NCBI GenBank assembly: GCA_028287745.1
Contig: JAQBPB010000015.1
Location: forward strand, 33,605 to 97,604
Reading direction: 5' to 3'
Length of the DNA stretch: 64,000 nucleotides
Source of the DNA: Chloroflexota bacterium
Lineage (GTDB): Bacteria > Chloroflexota > Chloroflexia > Chloroheliales > Chloroheliaceae
Shown one piece after another: positions 35,600 through 45,513 of the stretch. The position numbers were made by a program, and so were the translations under genes. Every line of letters begins with the position of its first letter. Positions within the stretch are counted from its first letter, which is position 1. The notes beneath the pieces are model-generated. The model was not told where the DNA came from. It did not search any database and saw only the letters and a list, made by a program, of their open reading frames with translations.

Positions 35600-38500
35600 T
35601 CAGGTTGGATTACCCTCATTATCCACCAGGTGGACCGGCTGGCCTTGCACCAGCAACTGCCAGGTAGTAACGTCTGTAGGCAGAGAATTGACCAGTTTAT
35701 AGTCAATCTGGAAATAGTAGCATAAGTTCTCCGGTACCCCGTTGACCTCACAGGAGGCTTTCCATGTATTGTATTCCGTTAATGAAGGAATTTTGAAACT
35801 CAAGAAAACCCACTGATCGTTATAATAACGGTTGTTATTGTTAGTAAAAGTCTGGCTGGTAGCCGGTGTCTGGGATGAATTGAAAACACAGTTATAACTC
35901 GCTCCAAAGGCTGCCGGGTTCAGGGCAAAGGGACAGGCCGAGATAGTTGTTGTTATAGGTGCGCCTAACGGCACTGACCACAAATCAGGGGTGGCTCCTC
36001 CGCTCGTATTAACTTTCGGGCCAAAGGTAGACGGCTTCAGGATACTAACCGATAGTGAACCGGAAACGTCACCAGGGTCCCAGAGTTGGACCGTACCCTG
36101 GGTCCCGGCGTACTCCGGTGGGATGAAAGCCAGGTCAAACACCACGTCCTGGGTCAGCTCCGTATTTCCGTTGTTAGAGAAAATTGACATAGCCGATAGC
36201 GGGTAAACCGAGGGGACTGGCGTTACGGTCAACGTGCCTGCAGCCGTCGTATACACGACCTGTTTAGGGTTTTCGTATTCGGCTTTTACCGAATACTGGT
36301 TGGCCGCCGACCCGCTAAAGGTCTGGATGTGCAACAGGTAAGACCCGGCCCTGACCGGCGCGGTGGCCTCGTTAAAGCCGGGCGCAGGGACTATTGTCCC
36401 ATCCCCGTTGGGGTTCCAGGCAATATTCGTCATATGGAAGTAAGGTTGCAGGCCAAAATCCTTATCGAGCCCAAATCCTTTACTGGCACTGGAACTTTCC
36501 CCATTATCAAAGCCGTTAAATATCCCGGTTGAAGCCGTACAGCCACCTCGCCCGGTGTAATTTGTATACCTGGGGAAATCGCGGTAGGCATTCACGCAGG
36601 AAGCGCCATCCGCGAGTAAAAGGTCCGTGGTGTACGTAATTGAGGTCAGGCCAGGATGGGCCTGTACAAAAGCTTTATCGTATTTCCCAAATTTCCCGGC
36701 TGTATTGCCCCAAACCAGACGTTCCTTCAAGGACAGTGACGGGTTGGTGGTGCTAGGAGGCAGGGCCGGGTTTAATAAAGGATTACCCCGGCCCGTTTTA
36801 GGGTCATAGGTATAATTACTATCAAAGTCCCAATCACAGCGCCAGCCGTGGAAACTGTAATATAAGGTGTAATACTGTGTGGTTGTGGTAACGGTTGGCG
36901 TAGTAATCCAGGCCCGGTTAACCACTGGGTCACCGTAAGCCAGGTTGAAAGGTATCCGGTTGTGCCCCCACAACGGGTCAATCGGATAACCTACCCCGGC
37001 CGCTGTGGCGCTGGTGGCTGACATGTCAACCGCCGACTTCCGGCAATCTTGCTGGGGGTCCACTACCTGCTGGAAAGTTGTACCACCTATCCCGGAAACA
37101 TCCCATATATTAACTTTGGTGGTAGCTGTAGACTGGGTAACCGGGTTACCAAGGTTAACACTGGTGCCGTTGGAAAGCGTGCCGGTGACTACCGGGGAAA
37201 TTGGTGAGGTGCCCGCTACACCAGTGGTGTCAAGAATCTCAGCCTGAATGGACCGGTCATTCTTGGTCGCGGTCATCCCGCCGTAGCGGGCCGTAGGCGT
37301 GCCTTTAAGCTGGTTCCAGCGCATATCCGTATTTTTATCCGAAGAACTGCTTTCCGGGCATACATAGGCATAGCGGTTTGAAATGGCTCTTGGCGTGCCG
37401 GTAGTGGTCGTTGAAGTCGGGAAAGTGCTATAGGCATAGTCCGGCCCAACGTTGGCAGTACCGGTGCCGGGCGGGGTTTTGACCCTCGCATCGGCCGCGC
37501 CGGTGGTTGTGGCATCGTTGATTAACTTGGTGTTGTCCCAGAAAGACTTGGTGTCATCAAAAATGAAATAACAGAACCGCTGGTAATTTACAGGGGTGCA
37601 GGTAACCTGGGGACAGCCGATAGGATATTGCACGTCCCTTGACTGCACGCTCATATCGGTCATTTCCATGGAACCCAGCCAGTAGGGCTGAACATTACCG
37701 TAGATAGACGGTATGGCCGGGGTTGGCGGCGGGCCGTACAGGGTGTAGCGCATCCGGATATCGTTGTAGGTCAGTTCCAGGTTATTCCTATCCGGGAAGA
37801 AGTTGGAGCGGTCCACCGGGTTTGTAACCGACCAGGGTAGGTTGGGGTCATAATTCGTTGTTGCATTCCACTTTACGGAAGGGTCCCAATCGGTGGCTCT
37901 GGGGTAGGTGGGCCTGGCAGGCGTAGTCGCCGTAGCCCCGGTGTCACAGTAAGAAGTGTTATATACACTTCCGGATGGACTGGTCGTTCCGGATATAGCG
38001 GTTGTGCCGGGCGAACAGATTAACCTTTTAGTTGACCAGGAGTTAGCGTTGTTAAGGCCTTGAGTGTCGTTCGCGCCGTTTGTATTAGTTATAAATTGAA
38101 AGTCCCAGTCAGCGTAACCCCCTGTTACGGTCGAACTACCCTTAGTATAGGGAGGTAAAGCGGCGTAATTATTACCTGCCGACGTGTTGTAGTTGTCACC
38201 CACGTTAAAGTTGGTATAAATGCCGTGTTCATTCATGGCTCCATCATAGATGGTGACGTTCAGGTTGGTATGATTTTCGGTGTTGCTAATGGTTTCAGAG
38301 TAGCTATAAATCGCCGCCTGGTCCACATCTATAATTACTTCCGAACCAAAGCCTTTCCTACCCAATGGACTATCCGGGTGTGTATCCAAGTTCTGGATTG
38401 GCAGGCCGGCTGAGTTTACCGGTGGACATGTTAAGCTTGTAGCTGTAAAAATTTCGTTGATAAACCAGGTATTCGTATCGCTGTGGTGCAGACAGCCTTT

Positions 38501-39388
38501 ACTGAGCGACCCCGTTTCAGTATTTACTTCACCGTTAACGATAAACTTTGTAACGTTAGCGGTTGACGCGCTCGTTGTTTTTGCGCCGTCTCGTATTGGG
38601 TTATAGGCGTCTCCGTTACCGTGAAATACGTCCTGCCCGGCGATATTGGCCCAGAAGTTACCCACACAGGGCTTTGGTGGGCTGGGTTGGTCGCAGCGCA
38701 TAAGGATGTATTTTTGATAGGTCGCCCCGCGCATATTTAGCTCGGTATTATTTACCCCGTCGCAGTCGGTCAGGCTGGCCGTATCGCAGCGCATGTAGTG
38801 GTCGGCCAGCACCCCGTTTGAACCGTAATAGTTAAACGAGCTACCGAACTTGACCCGGTGGTAATATTCGGCGGTGGAAGTCCGCACAATCGGGTAGCTG
38901 GGAAAGCCCAATACCCCCAGGAAGAACCTGGTCTGCATCTTGGACAGGGTTACTTTATACTGAATTGCCAATCCCTGGGGTGCTTCACTGTCGAAAGAGT
39001 AAAATTTATCCGGCCCATTCTGGGTAACGGTTGTAAAAGAGGCCCGGCGGCAGCGCTGGTTATAGGCTGAATTGTCGGCCTGGGCCGAGTTGTAATAACA
39101 TGCGACCTGAATACCGTTGGCTTCGGCGGCCAGTTGGGCGCGGGCATCCGCGACAGGCCGGTTGTCCGGCAGCCAGATAACCCCGGCCAGCGCGGCGGCA
39201 TCGGCGGCCCGCTGCATGCGGGTGCTTTCCAGGTATCCCAGGCCGCCGTCAATCGCCAGCCCGACCATCGCCACCATCCCAATCGCCACGAAAGCAATCA
39301 GTACAATGGCCTGGCCTTCTTCGCCCCGGCGTATAGCCGACCGGTTTAATCTTTTCCAGAGCAGGGGAGTAATAAAAATAGTGCGCAT
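35600..39388 (-). CDS. Large TadE/TadG-like surface protein
   Basis: A 1262-residue protein. Its N-terminus is typical of TadG-type Flp pilus-associated proteins: a basic segment, GEEGQA, one hydrophobic helix (about 28-52) and then LESTRMQRAADAAALAGV. The rest (about 75-1262) is a long extracytoplasmic region with many Thr, Ser, Asn and aromatic residues, some Cys pairs and several beta-rich stretches, with no domain I can name. TadG proteins normally sit in the cell envelope near the Tad secretion machinery, but no tad genes are in this window, so it is detached from that locus. It probably forms a surface or sheath component. Confidence 0.8.
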   Translation of the reverse strand: MRTIFITPLLWKRLNRSAIRRGEEGQAIVLIAFVAIGMVAMVGLAIDGGLGYLESTRMQRAADAAALAGVIWLPDNRPVADARAQLAAEANGIQVACYYNSAQADNSAYNQRCRRASFTTVTQNGPDKFYSFDSEAPQGLAIQYKVTLSKMQTRFFLGVLGFPSYPIVRTSTAEYYHRVKFGSSFNYYGSNGVLADHYMRCDTASLTDCDGVNNTELNMRGATYQKYILMRCDQPSPPKPCVGNFWANIAGQDVFHGNGDAYNPIRDGAKTTSASTANVTKFIVNGEVNTETGSLSKGCLHHSDTNTWFINEIFTATSLTCPPVNSAGLPIQNLDTHPDSPLGRKGFGSEVIIDVDQAAIYSYSETISNTENHTNLNVTIYDGAMNEHGIYTNFNVGDNYNTSAGNNYAALPPYTKGSSTVTGGYADWDFQFITNTNGANDTQGLNNANSWSTKRLICSPGTTAISGTTSPSGSVYNTSYCDTGATATTPARPTYPRATDWDPSVKWNATTNYDPNLPWSVTNPVDRSNFFPDRNNLELTYNDIRMRYTLYGPPPTPAIPSIYGNVQPYWLGSMEMTDMSVQSRDVQYPIGCPQVTCTPVNYQRFCYFIFDDTKSFWDNTKLINDATTTGAADARVKTPPGTGTANVGPDYAYSTFPTSTTTTGTPRAISNRYAYVCPESSSSDKNTDMRWNQLKGTPTARYGGMTATKNDRSIQAEILDTTGVAGTSPISPVVTGTLSNGTSVNLGNPVTQSTATTKVNIWDVSGIGGTTFQQVVDPQQDCRKSAVDMSATSATAAGVGYPIDPLWGHNRIPFNLAYGDPVVNRAWITTPTVTTTTQYYTLYYSFHGWRCDWDFDSNYTYDPKTGRGNPLLNPALPPSTTNPSLSLKERLVWGNTAGKFGKYDKAFVQAHPGLTSITYTTDLLLADGASCVNAYRDFPRYTNYTGRGGCTASTGIFNGFDNGESSSASKGFGLDKDFGLQPYFHMTNIAWNPNGDGTIVPAPGFNEATAPVRAGSYLLHIQTFSGSAANQYSVKAEYENPKQVVYTTAAGTLTVTPVPSVYPLSAMSIFSNNGNTELTQDVVFDLAFIPPEYAGTQGTVQLWDPGDVSGSLSVSILKPSTFGPKVNTSGGATPDLWSVPLGAPITTTISACPFALNPAAFGASYNCVFNSSQTPATSQTFTNNNNRYYNDQWVFLSFKIPSLTEYNTWKASCEVNGVPENLCYYFQIDYKLVNSLPTDVTTWQLLVQGQPVHLVDNEGNPT

Positions 39389-39539
39389 TTCGCTGCAACC
39401 TCAAACAACAGTGCTAATTCAGAGTATTGGGTTTTTATAGTAAAGGTAACCTAAAATCACTTAATTCTAGAGTCAGCCTATAACAAAGTCAATAGACATA
39501 ATAGGAACAGGGGCTACTATTAAGCGGTCCATATGTACT

Positions 39540-39595
39540 AGTACTTTTCCGCTATAGCCCCGGAAATTATACGCTGGGGTACCAGGAAAAGTACT
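39540..39595. repeat. Long inverted repeat between GH-like and TadG-like genes
   Basis: Perfect 11-base arms (39540-39550 and 39585-39595) enclose a second possible stem (CCCC/GGGG). There is no T-run after it. It could be a factor-dependent terminator for the glycosidase-like gene or an mRNA structure. Confidence 0.45.
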
Positions 39596-39624
39596 ATGCC
39601 ACTAAAGGGGGTGGTCCCAGGCCG

Positions 39625-41889
39625 TCAGGAAATAACCAGGCTTCCCGAACCGGGCAACCGGGTGTCCAGGTAGACATTATTCTGAACCCTGGACAGTGTG
39701 AACTCAACCGGCCGATTATTGACCAATAGCTGCACCGGCGCGGTCAACCCTTCCGGCAAAAGCAGGTGCAGTTGGACCACCTGAGTTTGCGCCCCGCCCC
39801 AGGTCAGCTTGATGGTGTTGTCGGGCGCGTGCTGCCAGTTATAGCTGAAATAAGCCCCACTGGCCCCATAACCCAGCGTGACAGAGGCCGCTTTGCGGTC
39901 GGTACTTGACCAAGCCGGGGCCAGGTGGACTTCCCGGTAGAGTTTGAACTGGTCCACAATTCCGGCCAGCCCTTCGGTTAAACCGGCCAGCATTTCAGCC
40001 GAACCCCACCCGTCGGTTGGTAAGGTCGCGCTGGTGCCGATGCCAGGCTTACCGTCCGGGTGATACCACAGGTAAGAGCCGCCCGCCTGGTCCAAAAGCT
40101 GCCAGTAGCGCCGCAGAATATCCACACCGTAATTTTCAAAACCGTAACCAAAAGCCCCGCGCGCCAGCGCGCCGCCCACCAGCGGCATAATACCGCCGTT
40201 GACATATTCGCCTGGCGGCCCAAAACCCTGCTGGAAAGGCGGTTCGATGCTGTACCACTCCGCGAAAGCTTTTGAAGCGTTATCCGCCCGGCGCTGCTGG
40301 TAGGTCTTAATCAGGGCGGCGGCCTGGGCCGGGTCGAGGGTTTCTCGCAACAGGGCGTAGGCGTTGGACAGGCTTAACTGGCTCTTTTCATCCACTCCGG
40401 TTGGGTCAACTTTGGTCAGGTGCAGCTGGTGGGTGTAAAACTGGCCGTTCCAGGCGAAACGGTTGAGGTTCGCCAGCAACAGGTCGGCCCGCCGGTCCCA
40501 GACCTGGGCTTCCTGCTCGCGCCCGAAATAGCGTTCAACCCGGGCCAGCAAGCGCGAAGCGTGATATAGCCCGGTGCTGTCGCCGTGCATAATGCTCCAG
40601 CGCGTCCTGTCATCGAACTTGCGCCGGATATTGTTGCCCTCGCTGCCCTGTTCGAAGTCCCAGGTATCAATCGTAAAGGCTCTTTTCACCAGGCCGTATT
40701 CACTCGACCAGCGTTTCGGGTCGCTATAGGTATGCTCCAGGCCGCGTTCCATCGCGCTCAGGTTCAAACGCAACCAGGCGTCATCTCCGCTGGCCTGCCA
40801 GGCCGTCCAGACTCCTTCGACAAATAAAAATTCCCGGTCGGCCTCAACCTCAATCTGGTCTTTATAAACATCTCCGCCGGGGTAATATTGAAAATAGTCG
40901 TCAAAACTGCCGTCTGGCCGCTGGGTAGCCCGGAAGTAATCCAGCGCCCCTTTCATATCTTTTTCAAAATATTTAAAGCCCTTGGACTGGTAAACATGGT
41001 CGCGCAGCCAGATAAAAGGCGTATCCGGTGAACGGTATCCCAGCACCGGGCGGTTATCAATAGGCGAGTAATAGGTCACGGTGTCCTGTTCCAGAAACCC
41101 CTTCACGCGCGGGTAAAGTCCGTCCCAGACCGGGTCGCCGGTTATTATGCCGTTCTGTGGCGCGGCAAGTTCAAACCAGTTCGACCGGCTGGCAACTACC
41201 AGCCCGTCCCGGTACAGCAAAGCTCCCTGCTTGCCCGGTCTACCGGCCGGGTAAATCGTCAGGGGCGCGTTGGCCGTTACGGCATATGTGGCGTAAACCC
41301 GGTTCTGTCCGTCCAGTAATTTAAGCTCACCGGCCGTATCGCTGGTAACGGTCAGGGGTTCAAGCGGCCGGACGGGTTGGCTGGTGCTGCTAATTTGCAA
41401 GTTGGCTGGGACCGGAGCACTGTCCCAGCGCTCGAACAATGCCGGGTCCAGGTTGGAGGCGCGTTCCCGGCCCAGCAAGCTCAAAAGCACCAGGTACGGG
41501 GTGCCCTGGTTTTCCGGGTGCAGTTCAAACCTGGCCCGCTCGAAGTACTGGACCGTCCGGTTGGTACCCTCATCGGTCCCGGCCTTTGAAATTGGAAAGC
41601 CGAACTGGGCCAGGCCGCCGTATTTCTGCCAGAACTCTAAAAAGACCCCTGACACCGCCTGGTTTGTTTCCTTGAAAAAAATCCTGGGGCTGCCATCCGC
41701 CTTTGGTTCCGCACCCGGCCCGCCTGGCTTTTCCTTATCCATTTTCTCGCGGCCAAGCAAGCCCAGCAGGACTTCGTAGGGTGTTCCGGCTTTTTCGGGA
41801 TGCAGCTCAAACCGGTTCCGCTCGAAATACTGGACCATATAGCCGTTTTCGTAGAATTGGGGAGTGAGGGGATAGCCAAAGATCGGCAA
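39625..41889 (-). CDS. Secreted six-hairpin glycosidase-like protein with LGFP-like modules
   Basis: At least 754 residues. Two LGFP-like modules sit at the N-terminus, each a run of the type FNETG, FLQYW/FWQKYGGL, FGYPL/FGFPI, VQYFER, RFELHPE, GTPY, LLGR. Next comes a beta-rich segment (about 165-250) and then an alpha/alpha-barrel-like part (RDHVYQSKGFKYF, RPDGSFDDYFQYYPGGD, TWDFEQGSEG, YHPDGKPGIGT, TDGWGSAEMLAGL), typical of glycogen-debranching or trehalase-like hydrolases. A C-terminal beta domain ends it. The TTG start at 41889 cuts the first module. The same frame runs back to 42120 through a signal-peptide-like stretch but has no ATG, GTG or TTG there, so the true start is unclear. 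Substrate unknown. Confidence 0.75.
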   Translation of the reverse strand: MPIFGYPLTPQFYENGYMVQYFERNRFELHPEKAGTPYEVLLGLLGREKMDKEKPGGPGAEPKADGSPRIFFKETNQAVSGVFLEFWQKYGGLAQFGFPISKAGTDEGTNRTVQYFERARFELHPENQGTPYLVLLSLLGRERASNLDPALFERWDSAPVPANLQISSTSQPVRPLEPLTVTSDTAGELKLLDGQNRVYATYAVTANAPLTIYPAGRPGKQGALLYRDGLVVASRSNWFELAAPQNGIITGDPVWDGLYPRVKGFLEQDTVTYYSPIDNRPVLGYRSPDTPFIWLRDHVYQSKGFKYFEKDMKGALDYFRATQRPDGSFDDYFQYYPGGDVYKDQIEVEADREFLFVEGVWTAWQASGDDAWLRLNLSAMERGLEHTYSDPKRWSSEYGLVKRAFTIDTWDFEQGSEGNNIRRKFDDRTRWSIMHGDSTGLYHASRLLARVERYFGREQEAQVWDRRADLLLANLNRFAWNGQFYTHQLHLTKVDPTGVDEKSQLSLSNAYALLRETLDPAQAAALIKTYQQRRADNASKAFAEWYSIEPPFQQGFGPPGEYVNGGIMPLVGGALARGAFGYGFENYGVDILRRYWQLLDQAGGSYLWYHPDGKPGIGTSATLPTDGWGSAEMLAGLTEGLAGIVDQFKLYREVHLAPAWSSTDRKAASVTLGYGASGAYFSYNWQHAPDNTIKLTWGGAQTQVVQLHLLLPEGLTAPVQLLVNNRPVEFTLSRVQNNVYLDTRLPGSGSLVIS

Positions 41890-42297
41890 GCCACCGTGCG
41901 ACTGCCAGTACTGCAGAAATTTACCCTGGAGGTGTTGTCCGGTTTCATTAAAGTAGAGCTTATCGGAAGCCTGGGACAGCGGTTTAGCCTGAAGTGGTGC
42001 CGAGTTGCCCGTCAGGAAAATAAGAAGGATAACCAGAGTAACCAGAATTGGTTTTAGTCTGGGCGTAGTCCCGGCCTTACCCGGCCGGACGGCTGAACTT
42101 TTCAGGCATTGCTCCGATCTTTAGCTAAACCAAACCTGTTAGAAATGCGAAAGCTTCATCTTTTATACCCTAAATTGCGGTGAAAAACAACTGTTTCTTT
42201 CCAATTAATTTCACCCAAACTCTAACTTCTGAAACCGGCCGTCTGCCTCAATTTATCTCAGCTTACCCTTTTCCCAGATAACTTTTTAGTCTGGCAC

Positions 42298-43062
42298 TTA
42301 TTTATCCGGTTTGGGCGCAGGCAACCCGCCGTTTTCGACCCGGTGGAAGATTTCGGCGGCACCCAGCTTGTATTTCTCGCCGGTCTGGGCCAACATGCTC
42401 CGGATACGCGTTTCCATTCCTTCGAAATCCGGCCCGGTCTGGGTGGTATGCGCCCGCAGGGCTTCAATTTTCAGGTCAACCGTTTCGGTTATATCCACCG
42501 GGAAGTTCGGGTTAGGTGACCCGCTGATATAAACTTCCAGGACTTTATGGGGAAGTAGCCCTTCCTGGAGCAGTTCCGGAAAATCCCAGGGGTTTTGCGA
42601 GGCCGGGTAAATCGCCGCCAGGGTCGCTACGCCCGCCGCCAGGTGGTCGGGATGGTACCGCCCTAGAAACATTTGTGGTACCCAGGCCCGTTCGGGTGAC
42701 TGGCAAATTACTCGCAGCGGTTTGTAGCGCCGGAGGCAGCGCACCAGGTCGCGCCGCAAGGCCATGCTTGGTTCAACCTGACCGTCCGGGTAGTTTAAAA
42801 AGATTACTTCTTTTACTCCCAAAACTTTTGCCGCCGCCAGTTGCTCTTCTTTGCGAATTTCCGCCCATAGTTTGCGCTGTTCCGGGCCGACCTCGGTCGC
42901 GTCATCCGGACCACCCGCCGCTCCATCAGCGACAATTACATAATAGACTTCCCAGCCCTGCCGGACCCAGCCAGCGACCGTCCCGGCGGAGCTAAATTCC
43001 GCATCATCAGGATGGGCCATTACTACCATTGCCACATTTTTTTGCGATTGTTCTTCGCTCAC
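42298..43062 (-). CDS. PIG-L/LmbE family deacetylase
   Basis: A 254-residue zinc-dependent N-deacetylase of the PIG-L family, which acts on N-acetylglucosaminyl substrates or small thiols such as bacillithiol and mycothiol precursors. The zinc site motif AHPDDAE is at about residues 16-22, and the second motif is in GRYHPDHLAAG. Other conserved parts are VADGAAGG and VKEVIFLNYPDG. The C-terminus (HTTQ and the helix after it) fits the family. It stands between two secreted carbohydrate-active proteins but has no signal peptide itself. Which amide it cleaves cannot be told. Confidence 0.92.
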   Translation of the reverse strand: MSEEQSQKNVAMVVMAHPDDAEFSSAGTVAGWVRQGWEVYYVIVADGAAGGPDDATEVGPEQRKLWAEIRKEEQLAAAKVLGVKEVIFLNYPDGQVEPSMALRRDLVRCLRRYKPLRVICQSPERAWVPQMFLGRYHPDHLAAGVATLAAIYPASQNPWDFPELLQEGLLPHKVLEVYISGSPNPNFPVDITETVDLKIEALRAHTTQTGPDFEGMETRIRSMLAQTGEKYKLGAAEIFHRVENGGLPAPKPDK

Positions 43063-43330
43063 AAATTTTACCTTCCTATGCCAGGGCGCTTTAATAACCT
43101 TTTTAATGTGGTTAAACTGCCCGAATTAACGGCTTAATTTTAATAGCCATCTTTCCGGCCCGGATTTTTCAGATTATTCCAGGCAGCAAAGACTTTAGAA
43201 TTTACGAAACTATAACAGCTAAATTGTATTATATTATAGGGGTGATCCAATGGCCCAAACACATTGTTATTGCCAGGTGGCTTTCCCGTCGTAAACTAAC
43301 GTCAAAATAAACACCAGGAGTATACCAGTC

Positions 43331-44764
43331 ATGTTTCCAGCAAGCCAACAGTCCGGCTATTTATTTAGCTCGCGTTTTATTTGTCTGGTGGCGGCTTTAC
43401 TGGCTGCCCAGTTCTTTCTTGCCGTCCTCCCGGCTCAGGCGACCGCTGTACCTGGTGGCCTGGCCCTGGTTAACAATGTGCCGAACCCGGCCGGTATTCG
43501 TTTTTTTAATGAAACCGGCCACAATGTCAGCGGCCCTTTCCTGCAAAATTACTACGTTACCGGTGGCTTGCCGGTCAACGGGCTGCCCCTGACCGAAGAA
43601 TTTAAAGATATTGACGGCCTGACCGTCCAGATTTTTGAGCGGGCGGTTTTCGAATTGCACCAGCCGCCTCAAACCAGCAGCGAGGCCCAGCCAAAAGCCT
43701 ATGTCGAACACAAATTGCTGGGTTCTCTTATCACCGCCGGGCGCAAGTTTGAGCAGGTTGCAAATGGCACAAACAGCAAAGCCTCGCGTTACTTTCCCGA
43801 AACCGGCCATACTCTCAGTCACGGCTTTCTGCAATATTGGACATCAAATGGCGGCCTGGCCGCTTTTGGCTATCCTTTGAGCGAGGAATTTTCTGAAATA
43901 AACCCGTCCGACGGGAAAAACTATACTGTCCAGTACTTCGAGCGGTCCCGTTTTGAGTATCACCCGGAACATGCCGGGACACCCTATGAAGTTCAACTTG
44001 GCCTGCTTGGCCGCCAGTATACCCAGGTCGTGGCCTACGACCCGGCCCTTTTTGCCCCGGTTAAATCGCTCTTGCTCGGGTCGCAGCAAGTTGTCGCCGT
44101 ACCGTCCCTGATGTACCACCATATCCGCGACCTGACCTCATTTCAGGACGCGATCTTTAATAATTACTCCGTAACGCCGGGCGCTTTTATCGAGCAACTT
44201 GACTGGCTCAAGGCTAACGGCTATCACACGGTAACGGTAGCCCAGATTGTTGACTACCTGAAATACGGGGTGCCTTTACCGCCCAAACCGGTTAATTTAC
44301 GTTTTGATGACGGCTGGCAGAACCAGCTTTTTGCGGCCAGGGAAATGAAAAAGCGCGGCATGACCGCCACTTTCTATATCATCTCGCAGGCATTAAACTA
44401 TCCTTACATGACCCCGGCCCAGGTGCGGCAACTCGATGCCGATGGTTTTGAGATTGCCAGCCACTCCCGCAGCCATCCCTTTCTGACCCGTTACAGCCTG
44501 GATTTTGCCTGGGACCAGATTAGCGGCAGCAAGGCTGACCTGGAAAGGCTGTTGAATCACCCGGTGCGTGGTTTTGCCTACCCCTACGGCGACCGCAACC
44601 CGGCGATAGATGGCCTGGTCCAGAAAGCAGGGTATGACTTTGGAGCGGGCATTGAAGGCAGCGTTTTCTGGCGTGCTAACCGCCTGTTTAACGCACCCAC
44701 CATCTCGGTTTCAAATGTGCTTACCCTGAGTACCTTTATTTCCCGGGTTAAGACTGGTATTTAG
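43331..44764 (+). CDS. Secreted polysaccharide deacetylase with two LGFP-like modules
   Basis: The 477-residue protein has a signal peptide (hydrophobic run about 16-35 ending AQATA). Two LGFP-like modules follow (about 55-140 and 155-235; FNETGHNVSGPFLQNYY and FPETGHTLSHGFLQYW are their starts). A NodB-type deacetylase domain fills about 255-477: NLRFDDGW with the Asp pair, IASHSRSHPF with the metal-binding His residues, and FAYPYGDRNP. Such enzymes remove acetyl or similar groups from surface polysaccharides or peptidoglycan. The modules match those of the glycosidase-like protein and probably bind the cell surface. GGAG lies upstream of the ATG and a strong terminator follows. Confidence 0.92.
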   Translation: MFPASQQSGYLFSSRFICLVAALLAAQFFLAVLPAQATAVPGGLALVNNVPNPAGIRFFNETGHNVSGPFLQNYYVTGGLPVNGLPLTEEFKDIDGLTVQIFERAVFELHQPPQTSSEAQPKAYVEHKLLGSLITAGRKFEQVANGTNSKASRYFPETGHTLSHGFLQYWTSNGGLAAFGYPLSEEFSEINPSDGKNYTVQYFERSRFEYHPEHAGTPYEVQLGLLGRQYTQVVAYDPALFAPVKSLLLGSQQVVAVPSLMYHHIRDLTSFQDAIFNNYSVTPGAFIEQLDWLKANGYHTVTVAQIVDYLKYGVPLPPKPVNLRFDDGWQNQLFAAREMKKRGMTATFYIISQALNYPYMTPAQVRQLDADGFEIASHSRSHPFLTRYSLDFAWDQISGSKADLERLLNHPVRGFAYPYGDRNPAIDGLVQKAGYDFGAGIEGSVFWRANRLFNAPTISVSNVLTLSTFISRVKTGI

Positions 44765-44771
44765 GCAAACA

Positions 44772-44811
44772 AAAAGGAGGGTAAAGGGTTTAAACCTTTT
44801 ACCCTCCTTTT
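44772..44811. terminator. Bidirectional terminator, near-perfect 40-base palindrome
   Basis: The halves 44772-44791 and 44792-44811 are complementary with a single G-T pair, A-rich on the left and T-rich on the right. It lies between the deacetylase gene and the opposing TetR gene and can end both transcripts. Confidence 0.88.
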
Positions 44812-44868
44812 GGAAAACGCGCGGGTATTAGACCGGTGCATTTTAAACAACAGTGCCATGCCAGGAGA

Positions 44869-45492
44869 TTAAAAACCTACTTTTTCGGTAAAAAGCACTC
44901 CCAGGGCCATTTCGACAATCTGGTCAATTTTAGCTTCCAGGCTTATTTGTCCAAAAGAACCCTGGTCTATTACCGCTTTACTGATAAGCCCGACTATCAT
45001 ACTGGTCAGGGCTTTATTTGCTATTTGCCTTACCGGGTATCTGGCCCGAATCTGGCCGACCAGTTGCTCTATCGCGTCATTTGATTGTTCTGACTCCGCC
45101 GAGTAGCGCCCCTGGATTAACATTTCTTGCTGGGTCCGGAGGAAACAAAAGGCATATTCACGGGGGTTGGTTAAACCCCATTCGATGAAAGCGCGGCCAA
45201 CCGCCAGGAACTGGGCCAGCGGTTCGGCTTCGGCGGCCTGAAAGGCCCGGCCGGTTATCCGGGCTTCATCCTCCAGGATTTTGGTCAACAAAGCCCCGGC
45301 TAACTCTTCCTTGCTCTTAAAATGAGTATAGAAACTGGCCTTTGACTTGAAGCCCGCCGCCTGGCGAATATCATCAATCGAAGTGCCATCGTAACCGCGC
45401 TCGGTAAAGAGTTGAAGCGACCGCTGGAATATTATTTCACGGCTGTTGTGGGCCACCGGTTTGGTTTGTTCTTTAGTTATTATAGCCGCCAT
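44869..45492 (-). CDS. TetR family transcriptional regulator
   Basis: About 207 residues from ATG 45492. The N-terminal helix-turn-helix is classic: FQRSLQLFTERGYDGTSIDDIRQAAGFKSKASFYTHFKSKEEL (positions about 21-63), followed by a ligand-binding helical domain. ATG 45492 has AGAGGA upstream; the frame is open to 45561 but that part crosses the operator-like palindrome at 45514-45525. The palindrome 21 bases upstream of the start suggests autoregulation. Targets may include itself and perhaps the small membrane frame and mraY on the same strand upstream. Ligand unknown. Confidence 0.93.
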   Translation of the reverse strand: MAAIITKEQTKPVAHNSREIIFQRSLQLFTERGYDGTSIDDIRQAAGFKSKASFYTHFKSKEELAGALLTKILEDEARITGRAFQAAEAEPLAQFLAVGRAFIEWGLTNPREYAFCFLRTQQEMLIQGRYSAESEQSNDAIEQLVGQIRARYPVRQIANKALTSMIVGLISKAVIDQGSFGQISLEAKIDQIVEMALGVLFTEKVGF

Positions 45493-45513
45493 TATTCCTC
45501 TTCTTTTATATAA

